This document shows positions 27,469 to 36,150 of a stretch of 64,000 nt of DNA, piece by piece. The translations under genes and the position numbers were made by a program. The first letter of the stretch is position 1; each line of letters opens with the position of its first letter. Source of the stretch: Anaerococcus urinomassiliensis. Lineage in GTDB: Bacteria > Bacillota > Clostridia > Tissierellales > Peptoniphilaceae. Location of the stretch: the NCBI RefSeq assembly GCF_900128425.1, contig NZ_LT635782.1, positions 1,121,690-1,185,689 on the forward strand. The letters are read 5' to 3'. The notes below the pieces were generated by a model. That model saw only the letters and a list, made by a program, of their open reading frames with translations. It had not been told where the DNA came from and ran no database searches.

Positions 27469-27617
27469 GGGGCTGTTGCAAATTGATAGATATCTAACGT
27501 TCCATCATTGGATTGACCTCCCAGAAAGTTTGAGGTTTATCCCGCCGGCTGACAGAGACCTTTCTGGGAGGGTGCTAGAATGATATAGGAACGATTTATC
27601 TATTTTGCAACAGCCCC
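27469..27617. mobile_element. 149-bp fold-back element (MITE-like) with IS6-type terminal repeats
   Basis: Left end GGGGCTGTTGCAAA and right end TTTGCAACAGCCCC are inverted. The complementarity continues inward over about 60 bp per arm, including CCTCCCAGAAAG (27517-27528) with CTTTCTGGGAGG (27560-27571). A GC-rich apex of about 30 nt lies in between. The ends resemble IS6/IS26-family terminal repeats (GG--CTGTTGCAAA), from memory. It encodes nothing, so it is a non-autonomous element. No 8-bp target duplication is visible. It interrupts the reading frame of a UvrD-type gene (27600-27872). A degenerate mini-copy lies at 15866. Confidence 0.8.
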
Positions 27618-27872
27618 ATTAATATTAGCAACTATATTCTTTTTAGCTAATTCATTTGTAATCCTAGTAATTAGTTCCTTGGTAGCTTTTTCTTTAAAGG
27701 TGGCCATCATAATCTCTTCAGGCTTAGCACCCTTTTCCTCTATAAGATATATCGCTCTTTGAACTAGAGTATGGGTCTTGCCTATTCCAGGACCAGCTGT
27801 AATTAAAACTGGCCCCTCAGTGGTTTTAACTGCTGATATCTGATTATCATTTAATTCTCCAAAATTGAACAT
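27600..27872 (-). pseudogene. UvrD/Rep-type helicase, N-terminal fragment truncated by the fold-back element
   Basis: Starts at ATG 27872 with GGAGGAATATA upstream. Residues 1-84 match the N-terminus of UvrD-like SF1 helicases: Q-motif LNDNQISAV, Walker A ITAGPGIGKTHTL, motif Ia MMATFKEKATKEL. The last few codons (NGAVAK) come from the terminal repeat of the inserted element. The remaining helicase, some 500 or more residues, is missing: coaX lies directly on the other side. The P-loop variant GPGIGKT and ATFKEKA (commonly ATFTEKA) hint at relaxed selection. It follows the 914-aa helicase-nuclease gene by 34 nt, so the two were probably one operon. Confidence 0.85.
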
Positions 27873-27906
27873 TATATTCCTCCATAAACATAATTATATA
27901 AAGATA

Positions 27907-30651
27907 CTATATGATTAAATTAAAAATTTCTTCTAAAGTGCAAAACTGATCTACAATTTTGTTATTAGGATGATCTTGTTTTAAATTTTCAGTTTCAAAA
28001 GCTGTAGTCCCATTTATTGGTAATCTAAGTAAAAGATAAGAGCAACCTTTGAATTTATTAATTTTATCCTTTACCTCTTCTCTAGTATTATTTTTAAGAA
28101 CTACCCCTCCATTATTGATAACTAGATCATCCTTTATTTTATCTTTATCCTGTCTATCTGTCGTTTTCTTATACTTTATGTGGTCATACTCATTTTGCTC
28201 TATGAAAAGTCTATGATAAAATCCATCTATCTCTATTAACATTAGAACCCTGTTATTTTCATCTAATATTCCAAAATCATATCTAGGATGATTAGTTTCA
28301 GGATTTTTATCATTCCCTATTCTTTTTCTTTCATTATCAGCCTTAGTATTATAAATATAAGAATTAGAATCTTGACTTGTTTCATCAATCTTAATTAAAT
28401 CACAATAAATTTGACTCATAATCTTATATTTTTGTTTATTAGAAAAAATACTCTGTAAATTATGATTTAGAACAAATTCTCCTGCGCTATCTATCATATC
28501 AGCATTAGATTTTTTTTCTACATACTTTACATATTTTGGATTTTCATCAAATATTGAAACGTATTTAGTTTCTTTAAAACTATTAAAGCCATCCAATTCA
28601 TAAATATAATTTAATAATTTAGTTGTGTATAGACCTGATTCCTTAGATTTAGAATTAATTTCGATTGATGAGTAAGCTGACTTACTTTCTAGTTTACTGA
28701 ATTTTTCTATCTCTTGAAGCAAGCTAGAATCAAACATCCTATCTGAAGTGATAATATTAAATTCTTCCTTAGCTCTAGTTACTGCTACATTTACTAAGTT
28801 CATATTTTGAGAAGGGCTATCATGTTCTTTTCCATCAATTACAGGGAAAAAATAAACTATATCAAATTCCTGCCCTTGAGCTTTGCTCACTGTTTGAGTT
28901 TTAATATATTTATTTGATTGAATTGATATAAAGGTTCTGTTTCTTCTTTTTATCTTCTCAACCTCTGACAATTCTTCTTCATCCAAAGAATCAGTATCAT
29001 TATCTAAAATAGCAGCGATTTCACTAGAGTATCCCCTATTTTTTACTTCCTCATTTAAAACCTTATATAGTTCATATGTTTGCGGCCAAAAAGGTGAGGT
29101 AATACAAATGCTCTTGCTACCGATATCCTCATTTCCTAATACCTCATTTAAAATTTTTTCAATTAACTCATATTTAAAAATCGAAATTTGTTTAGCATTT
29201 ATAGTTGATTCTTTTATCTCAAACCTTTTTGGCTTACCATCACTATTGTATCCATCTTCAGCACTATCTACCTTATACCTACTGTATTCATTATAGTTAC
29301 CTTTATACCAATAAATATTAAAAGGAGATTTGTCGTCATTTAACGTACATTCGCTAGTCTCTGCTACTTGTAGATTTTCTCCATATATATTTTTTATAGA
29401 AAAGTTTATTATTTTAGGATGGCATCTATAATGAATATTCAAATGAGTTAGAAACTCACCATAGAAAGATTTAGTTGCTGGTTTGTCAAACGCATCTAAA
29501 GTAGACTGTAGAATACTATTCGCTACTGTTTCTCCATTTTCGTCTCTAGTGAGTTTTAAATGATTTGGTATATTTTCATATTCTTGATTAACAAGATTAA
29601 TTTGTTTTTCATCTATAATAGGTTGCAACTGTTTAGTATCACCAATTATCACTATGTTCTTGGCTATACCATAGGCTATCATTCCTAAAGCTATGTTACA
29701 CTGACTGGCTTCATCCATTATCACTAAATCATATGCATAGTCTTGTGAGCCAGATTTATTAAATAATTTTCTAATTGAGTGTATTGTGGATATAATTATC
29801 TGCTTTTCATCCGTATAAGATTGAGGAACTGACAACTCAAAACCACCAGCTGATGAAGATGTTAAAATTTGACCGTTAAAGGGATTCGTTCTAAAGTATT
29901 GCTCCCTTTGTTCTTTATTAGTAATTTTTGCATATTTATTTTTAAGATTTCTTAACCACGATCCATACTTTTCCTGATTATCAGTAATTTCGTTTAACTT
30001 TGATTCTACATTATTAATAGCTGAATTGTTATAAGATATAACGGCTATCTTATAGTCTTTGTTTTTAGCTAGAGCGGTAGCTAATAATCCGATTATTGTA
30101 TGAGTTTTCCCAGTTCCTGGTGGCCCTTCTATAACAGTAATTGGATAATTTAAGGCTTTAGATATTGATTTAAGTTGAGATTCATTAAGACCAGATATTT
30201 TTTTACCATTTTTATCAATTTTGGATTTAAATAGATAGTTATCTTGATTATTATCTAGTTCTTTAAACAAGCTATCACTATTAGATTTCCATTTTTTAAA
30301 ACTAGTATATTCGGCATATCCGTGGATTAGCATATGTAGTGGCACTTTTACAGAGCTGTTAGTTAAGTCTTCAAAAAACAAACTATTCGGTACAGCTTCT
30401 TTATCACGATCACCCTCATCATTAGTATAAGGAATTGTGTTTGGATACTTAGACCCTCTTAAAGAATAGAATGGCTTATTATCAAGTTCACTGACTTTCT
30501 CATATTTAGAATCTTCTTTTTTATCATATTTATAATACCAAAATACAGAGTATGGACTTTGATTATCCCAATCTTTCTTTTTAGGTATATCAGTAAAATC
30601 GGCATAATAATTTCTTATTTGCTTGTAATCAACAGCATATGTCTTGGACAT
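27907..30651 (-). CDS. SF1 (UPF1/DNA2-like) helicase with C-terminal nuclease-like domain; candidate defence protein
   Basis: A 914-aa protein. The helicase core has Walker A EGPPGTGKTHT (about residues 177-187), motif II VIMDEASQ, motif III GDTKQLQP, motif IV HYRCHP, motif V VSKAQGQEFDIV and motif VI NVAVTRAKEEF. The C-terminal part (about 790-880) has RYDFGILDEN, LMLIEIDGFYHR and KDDLVINNGG, a PD-(D/E)xK pattern like DUF2726/Vsr-type nucleases. Such fusions are frequent in bacterial defence loci. GAGGAG precedes the start at 30651. Partner and target are unknown; the UvrD-type fragment downstream may be the lost partner. The N-terminal about 150 residues match nothing I recognise. Confidence 0.75.
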   Translation of the reverse strand: MSKTYAVDYKQIRNYYADFTDIPKKKDWDNQSPYSVFWYYKYDKKEDSKYEKVSELDNKPFYSLRGSKYPNTIPYTNDEGDRDKEAVPNSLFFEDLTNSSVKVPLHMLIHGYAEYTSFKKWKSNSDSLFKELDNNQDNYLFKSKIDKNGKKISGLNESQLKSISKALNYPITVIEGPPGTGKTHTIIGLLATALAKNKDYKIAVISYNNSAINNVESKLNEITDNQEKYGSWLRNLKNKYAKITNKEQREQYFRTNPFNGQILTSSSAGGFELSVPQSYTDEKQIIISTIHSIRKLFNKSGSQDYAYDLVIMDEASQCNIALGMIAYGIAKNIVIIGDTKQLQPIIDEKQINLVNQEYENIPNHLKLTRDENGETVANSILQSTLDAFDKPATKSFYGEFLTHLNIHYRCHPKIINFSIKNIYGENLQVAETSECTLNDDKSPFNIYWYKGNYNEYSRYKVDSAEDGYNSDGKPKRFEIKESTINAKQISIFKYELIEKILNEVLGNEDIGSKSICITSPFWPQTYELYKVLNEEVKNRGYSSEIAAILDNDTDSLDEEELSEVEKIKRRNRTFISIQSNKYIKTQTVSKAQGQEFDIVYFFPVIDGKEHDSPSQNMNLVNVAVTRAKEEFNIITSDRMFDSSLLQEIEKFSKLESKSAYSSIEINSKSKESGLYTTKLLNYIYELDGFNSFKETKYVSIFDENPKYVKYVEKKSNADMIDSAGEFVLNHNLQSIFSNKQKYKIMSQIYCDLIKIDETSQDSNSYIYNTKADNERKRIGNDKNPETNHPRYDFGILDENNRVLMLIEIDGFYHRLFIEQNEYDHIKYKKTTDRQDKDKIKDDLVINNGGVVLKNNTREEVKDKINKFKGCSYLLLRLPINGTTAFETENLKQDHPNNKIVDQFCTLEEIFNLII

Positions 30652-30786
30652 AAATAATCTCCTCTATACTTTCTTTACTTTATTATAGCATAACACTATG
30701 TACTTGGGGTATAATAAAAACTCACGATAAATTTTGAAAGGAAGGAACCGAAGTTCACAGATAAATTTAAATCTAATTACATTAAT

Positions 30787-31416
30787 ATGCAAACACGTTA
30801 TGGTGGAATGTTTGAAGTTCTTGACAGTCTGATAAATGAATTTAAGTTTAGGTCAGGTTTGATTAATGATGATTTTAATCTCAAAAAATGGTCTTTAAAG
30901 GATGTTATGGATATAATTAATAACGAAAAAAGACTTAGGTTAATAGAAACCGATGCATATAATAATCGTTTCTGCATTTACCAAGATATCTTTCTTGAAA
31001 TCGAAATTAAAATGCCGATAGATGTATACAAACGAGCCTTTTCTAAAGTTTGTACCCATACGTTTTTTAAAGAGTTGTCAGAATTAGATGAAAATAGTTT
31101 TAAAGAAAAAGTAAATTTTTTAGACGATAAGTATTATCTTGCAAGATTCAATATCAATGGACTTTTAGCTCCAGCATTAAAAGCATGGTATAAGCATAAA
31201 AATTTAAATAAAGTACCAATTATTGCAGGAATCATAGATGGTTATGTCTATGTACTTCTTGAAAATGAAGGTTCAAATATCGTGTATCATTTATTAGGTG
31301 GTGATGCACTATACGAAGAAGCTAAAGAAGTGGATTACCAGATGGACTTGTATGATGAATTCTTTGATTTTATCAATAATAGTAATAGAGAATTTTGGAA
31401 AGAACTATCTATTTAA
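30787..31416 (+). CDS. Hypothetical protein, 209 aa
   Basis: I do not recognise this family. It is a soluble acidic protein, without signal peptide or membrane helix, and with a hydrophobic strand-rich segment (VPIIAGIIDGYVYVLLENEG, about 142-161) near the C-terminus. The ATG at 30787 has no ribosome binding site. A strong AGGAAGG lies about 40 nt upstream, and the frame between (from about 30751) is open with coding-like composition but has no standard start codon there. The native start may therefore lie near 30751 and have been lost, or be non-canonical. It is transcribed divergently from the helicase-nuclease gene; both may use overlapping TATAAT boxes around 30680-30712. Confidence 0.55.
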   Translation: MQTRYGGMFEVLDSLINEFKFRSGLINDDFNLKKWSLKDVMDIINNEKRLRLIETDAYNNRFCIYQDIFLEIEIKMPIDVYKRAFSKVCTHTFFKELSELDENSFKEKVNFLDDKYYLARFNINGLLAPALKAWYKHKNLNKVPIIAGIIDGYVYVLLENEGSNIVYHLLGGDALYEEAKEVDYQMDLYDEFFDFINNSNREFWKELSI

Positions 31417-31483
31417 TCATTGTTTCTCATTTATAAGCAACGAATGAGATATATAAAATTAGAAAATCAAATATAATAATTAT

Positions 31484-31520
31484 AGCCCCTAAGTAAGATA
31501 ATCGGTTTTACTTATGGGCT
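31484..31520. terminator. Probable terminator hairpin between convergent genes
   Basis: AGCCCCTAAGTAA (from 31484) pairs with TTACTTATGGGCT (ending at 31520), with one mismatch, around an AT-rich loop; TT follows on the plus strand. It separates the 209-aa gene from the decayed SNase-helicase gene. Confidence 0.5.
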
Positions 31521-31560
31521 TTGAAGTTGACTTGGTTTAGATAATAGAAATTTAAATTTT

Positions 31561-34363
31561 TCAGTCTTCTGAATATGGACTTATTCTATTAATAATCTCA
31601 TCATATAATGGACGGTTATTCACTACTACTAACAATAGTTTGTCTAAAGCCCTCGTAAAAGCTTGATAAAATAGATTTTCAGTTATATAATTCTTTATCA
31701 ATTTATTCTGTAGTATGTTCTTATCATAGTAGACATTCTCATCTAAACATACCAATACCTTGCTGAACTCCTGACCAAATGTACTTGTAATATGCTCATA
31801 GTTAATCATTGGATCATGGTATAACAATATATTGTCATAAAAAACATCGTTATTCTCATCAACTGTAGTATTTATTACTTGATAATTATCACTATCTGAT
31901 TTAACATAAATATAATCTAAAGCCTCGGCTTGGTTTTCAAAATAAATAACATTAACAAAGCCTTTATTTGTCAAACTTTTTCTAGCTCTTTTATCCATCT
32001 TTCCTACTAGAATTTTAATAAGATCGATTTTGTCTCTTCCAACCCTAAAACTATCATTTAAGCGAAATTTTTTATAAGGAATCTTAGAAGCTTGTAATTC
32101 TGCAAATATTTTATTTTCAAGTTCTTGTTTTCTAATTACTTGATCAGGGTCTAAGAAATATAAGACTTTCTTTGAGTTTAGCTTAATTAAATATCTAATT
32201 TGAGGCAAATAAGTTCTTTGAGTTTCATCAATCAAAATTACATCATAATCTTTGATTGCATCATACTTAATGTAATAGTTCCTTGTTCTATCTGAAACAT
32301 CGCTAATAGCTTTGAAATCAAATCCTATTGATTCTTTAAAGACATTACGTAGCTTGCTATAGTTCATTACAAATCCACTAAACAAAACCAAAACATTTTT
32401 ACCTTCTTCTATGTAATGTTTTGCTAAATCAAACATTAACATAGACTTTCCACTACCTGGGCCACCTGTAATTATAATGTGACTATTATCGAAAGTTTCA
32501 GTAATTGAATTTTTTATTGATTGTTGACTGTTACTTAAATGGTATTGCTGATCTATAAATTTCTCATATTTGCTGTAATGCGATATAAGAAACTTCTTGC
32601 CCATATATTTATCTAGCAGATTTATATTAAAGTATCTATAATCTATATCAGCTACTAGCTCAGAAAAATTTGATTCTCTAAGTATATTATTCTCTAATTT
32701 ATATAATTTATTTATATTACATAAGTAAGAATAAGAATAAACTTTTTCACTTATTAAAGAAAGAATTTTTCGAAATCTTATAAGCTGATTTAATATTTCT
32801 TCTTCGCCTATCTCCTTGTTTTTTCTTGGATATTGTCCTTTTATTTCTACATTTAAAACATTCTTTGGAGCAAATCTAAGTATATCTAATTCTGTACCAA
32901 TAATGTCTACGTAGTTATTTATAAAATATCCCTCTTTCTGGTCTCCTTTAAGATGAGGGTTTAACTTTTCGAAGAAAATAGAAAACTCATTATATTCTTC
33001 TGGAGATACGTTAGATATATTATTATAGTCTCTTTGTCCAGGTGCGTGATAAATCATAGAGTTCCTATTACCTTTAACTGGAACCCAAGTTGTATCTGCG
33101 GTGTAAGTCTTTCCTCTATTAGTAATCTGTTCTGTTGTTTGAACCCAACCACCTGTTGGAGCTTGTGATTGCTGGTTAGATTGTTGTTCAACTGCCTGAT
33201 TATTGTTTGACTGGTTAACCACCGCAACTGGTGTATTATTAGCCTCCCAAGCAGAACGTTCACTATCATTCCATAAACCAACACCCTTATCCCTAGCTTC
33301 GGCTGCCATTTTAGCAAACCAATCAGAATATTTTACATCTGTTGTATAGGTATTAGATTGAGCATAGCCATCTCTGCATAAAATACCATTGATCGTCTTA
33401 TCACTAACTTCCTCGTATGTTGGATTCTCTGGATCTTCAGGTAATTCTAACCAAACATATCTAAGAAGTCTGTCATATTTATCAGTCTCTGAGACATCTC
33501 TTTCAGTCCAGACTTTCTGATTGTTTAATTTTGTCTCAGTAAACGCTGGTGCTTCCTTACCAAAAAACTCTACTCCTTTACTTGGATGATTTGTCTCTAG
33601 AGTATCTACACCAATAAATCTAAGCTTATAGTTATTTCCATATATCCCAACTGTTATTGTATCCCCATCAGTAACACCCATTACTGTATCGACCTGATAG
33701 TATTCGTTAGGATCAACCTTATTAGCTATTTCTTCATTTTCTTTATTCTGTATATTAGCTCTGGATAATACTTCTAAAACTAAAGCTGGAGATTTTTGTT
33801 TATGTATTTCTTCTGTGAATTTAATTAGTTCATTAGCTGATAGATATTCTAAACCAGTTAAATCTTCAATAGCTTCATCTTTAGCCTTAGTTAGCTCATC
33901 TTATCTCCTAGTATCAGCTTCTTGTTCAGCAAGTTCTTTCTCTTTAGCTGCTTGTTCCTCTTTTGTCTTCTTTTCTTCAAGTTCTTTAGCCTTACGTTCC
34001 TCTTATTCTTTTTTCCTAGAGGCTTCTTCTTCGGCTAGACGACTTGCTTCTAATTCTTCATCAGTTGACGCTTCAACTTGTTCACTACTTACAGCTTGTA
34101 GTGGTTTAGTATTAGCATCACTAGGAGCGTCGATTTTTCCAAATGCAATCAAAATTGCTATACTTAATGTAGCTATTCCTCTTTGGTAAACCTTGCTGTC
34201 AACCAGTCCTTTCCTGTATCTTCTTCTATATCTGAAATACCATGGGATTGTTAGAATAAAACCAAATGATAGGAATCCAGACAATCCAGATGACCAAAAG
34301 CCCGGCAACAGCATTATGATTGTAAAAGTCAGTAGTTTATTATTTTTTATAAATTTAAAACAT
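31561..34363 (-). pseudogene. Decayed gene: membrane anchor - coiled linker - SNase - sunset - NERD-like - DUF2075-type helicase
   Basis: One continuous frame can be followed from ATG 34363 (T-run TTTT after the ATG puts it out of phase by one base) to 31561. In-frame TAA codons occur at 34003-34005 and 33901-33903. Order: two hydrophobic segments around YFRYRRRYRKG, a Glu/Lys/Ala-rich linker (broken by both TAA codons), a thermonuclease domain (DGDTI, GVDTLET, DRLLRYVW), a short sunset-like motif IYHAPGQRDY, a NERD-like part with NVEIKGQ, and an SF1 ATPase: GGPGSGKSM, VILIDETQ, LDPDQ, NDSFRVG, QAFTRAL. The last 706 residues (from ATG 33681) are intact, but that ATG has only a weak ribosome binding site. 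Secreted-nuclease and cytosolic-helicase parts in one frame are odd, perhaps a chimera. Confidence 0.75.
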
Positions 34364-34821
34364 CATTCATTTATGTATCTCTCCAAATTTTTAAGTTTAT
34401 CGTACATAGAAAACTTATCTTTTATTTACTGTATGTTATCTAAATCTTTAGTATACCTGATCAGCTCTCCACGCCATTTAAAGTCGGTTAATTCAGTTTC
34501 AATAAAACTTAGGGTTTCTTCCTTAAACTCAGCAAGCTCTTGTGGATCTTCAGTCTTGATGAGATTTGATTTATGTGTATCCATAGCATCATACTTATCA
34601 ATAACTTCATTTATTTCAGATTCATCATTAGCTAAATCAATTGAACCTTTAGCTAAATTCTTATCTATATCTTGGATGTTAGATAGATTATCTATATATT
34701 GATATGCCTCTTCTTTTACTAGATCTAAATCAGTTTTAGTATATTTTTGACTATTAGATCAAGAAGATAATATTAAAATAAAAGTAAGAGTAATTAATAT
34801 TTTATTAATATTCTTAAACAT
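34363..34821 (-). pseudogene. Lipoprotein gene with in-frame stop at the lipobox Cys and a second stop
   Basis: ATG at 34821 follows AAGGAG by 7 nt. The frame codes for a hydrophobic signal sequence ending in LILSS, then TGA (34759-34761) where the lipobox Cys would be, then SNSQKYTK and a charged helical protein. A TAA occurs at 34436-34438, and the frame ends with TGA at 34363-34365. That final TGA overlaps the ATG of the next decayed gene (TGATG). Total 153 codons including stops. The family is not recognised. Apart from the two stops the frame is undamaged, which indicates recent decay, sequence error, or recoding; decay is the simplest reading. Confidence 0.7.
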
Positions 34822-34904
34822 CGCATTTCTCCTTAATCTTATACTTCTATTATATCAAAAAACCTTATATTTAAAAGAATTTATGGTAGATATTTATTTT
34901 TAAA

Positions 34905-34945
34905 AAAAGCAATCCCCTCAGCTTAAATATGTCTGAGGGGTTTTA
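34905..34945 (-). terminator. Terminator after the GspE-type ATPase gene
   Basis: CCCCTCAG (34914-34921) pairs with CTGAGGGG (34933-34940). On the minus strand it is followed by ATTGCTTTTTTT; on the plus strand by TTTTACTT, so it may also work in reverse. Confidence 0.75.
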
Positions 34946-34967
34946 CTTATCTATCCAAATAAATAAT

Positions 34968-36149
34968 TCATATCTGGTCATACATTACGGAAATTATCTC
35001 TTCAAAGCTAGTTGTTCCGTCTATTACCTTGTCTAGGCCATTGGCTATCATGGACTTAAAATCATTGTCTTTGGCGTATTTATTTAAACTCACTAGGTCA
35101 ATTTTCCCATTTCTGATTAGGTCTCTGAATTTATCATCTATGACAAAGACTTCTTCGCAAGCCTCCCTGCCCTTATATCCTTCGTTGCAATGTGGGCAGC
35201 CATTGGGCCTATAGATTGTGCTTTCTCTATCAATATCTAAAAATCTTTTTGCTATATTGTATTCATCATCGGTCATCTTATCGGCAACTTTACAATCACA
35301 CAGCTTTCTAACTAATCTTTGGCTAGCTACTGTATTAATTGCAGATGATAGGAGGTAGTTTTCTATACCCAAATCCTTTAGCCTTATTATTGAGGATAAG
35401 GCGTTGTTTGTATGAAGTGTTGTGAGGACTAGATGGCCTGTTATTGCTGCTCTTATCGCTATTTGAGCTGTTTCATAATCTCTTATTTCTCCCACCATGA
35501 TTATATCTGGGTCCTGCCTTAGAATAGACCTTAGGGCCTTGGCAAAGGTGAAGTCGATTTTTTCGTTGATGTTTATTTGATTGATCCCTTCAATATTGTA
35601 TTCCACTGGATCTTCGACTGTCACTATATTATCAGCTTCAGAGTTTAGACTATTAAGTAAAGAATATAAAGACGTTGATTTCCCAGAACCTGTTGGCCCA
35701 GAAAAAATTATCATACCAGATTTATTTTTCATGGCTTCATACAAAATTTCCTTAGAAGAATTGGAAAATCCTAAGAGATTAGCTTTCTTTTGGTATTCAC
35801 TTGTTGAAAGTATGCGGATTACAAGTTTTTCTCCATTGATTGTACCAATACTAGATACTCTGAAGTCAACATTTTCAAATCCAGCAAGTTTCAGGCTCTC
35901 ATCTTGTGGTCTCCTGTGTTCGCTAATGTCCATTTTTGATAAAAGCTTTATTTTTGAAACTAGTTTTTCATAATTATCTTTATTGATGTGCAAAATCTCT
36001 GTAAGCTTGCCATCTATTCTTATTCTTATTCTAGCATAGCTCTCCTCAGGCTCTATATGTATATCACTTGCTTTGCGATATATGGCATAATCTAGAAGAT
36101 CATATACAAATTTATTTATATTTGAAATTATCTCTCTTTGATCAAGCAT
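34968..36149 (-). CDS. GspE/PilB/VirB11-type secretion or pilus ATPase
   Basis: A type II secretion/type IV pilus ATPase. N-terminal SDIHIEPEE motif, Walker A GPTGSGKSTS (about residues 150-159), Asp box TVEDPVEY, Walker B QDPDIIMVGEIRD and His box TGHLVLTTLHTN; a Cys-rich metal motif LCDC ... CPHC lies near residue 285-315. The start at 36149 is 1 nt after the comM stop; an upstream ATG at 36173 would overlap comM. GspE proteins power pseudopilus assembly, for example for DNA uptake. No other pilus gene lies in this window, so its apparatus is encoded elsewhere. The comM neighbour fits a competence role. Confidence 0.9.
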   Translation of the reverse strand: MLDQREIISNINKFVYDLLDYAIYRKASDIHIEPEESYARIRIRIDGKLTEILHINKDNYEKLVSKIKLLSKMDISEHRRPQDESLKLAGFENVDFRVSSIGTINGEKLVIRILSTSEYQKKANLLGFSNSSKEILYEAMKNKSGMIIFSGPTGSGKSTSLYSLLNSLNSEADNIVTVEDPVEYNIEGINQININEKIDFTFAKALRSILRQDPDIIMVGEIRDYETAQIAIRAAITGHLVLTTLHTNNALSSIIRLKDLGIENYLLSSAINTVASQRLVRKLCDCKVADKMTDDEYNIAKRFLDIDRESTIYRPNGCPHCNEGYKGREACEEVFVIDDKFRDLIRNGKIDLVSLNKYAKDNDFKSMIANGLDKVIDGTTSFEEIISVMYDQI

Positions 36150-36150
36150 T

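Noticed and set aside
34759..34761. Selenocysteine or Cys-recoded TGA in the lipoprotein gene.
   Set aside because: Other in-frame stops (TAA) in the same gene and neighbour make general decay more likely; no SECIS-like element was recognised.
27461..34913. AAAGCAAT occurs at 27461-27468 and again at 34906-34913, on either side of the accessory region; could be direct repeats of an integrated island.
   Set aside because: Eight AT-rich bases recur by chance, there is no integrase, no tRNA, and the second copy is part of an intrinsic terminator.
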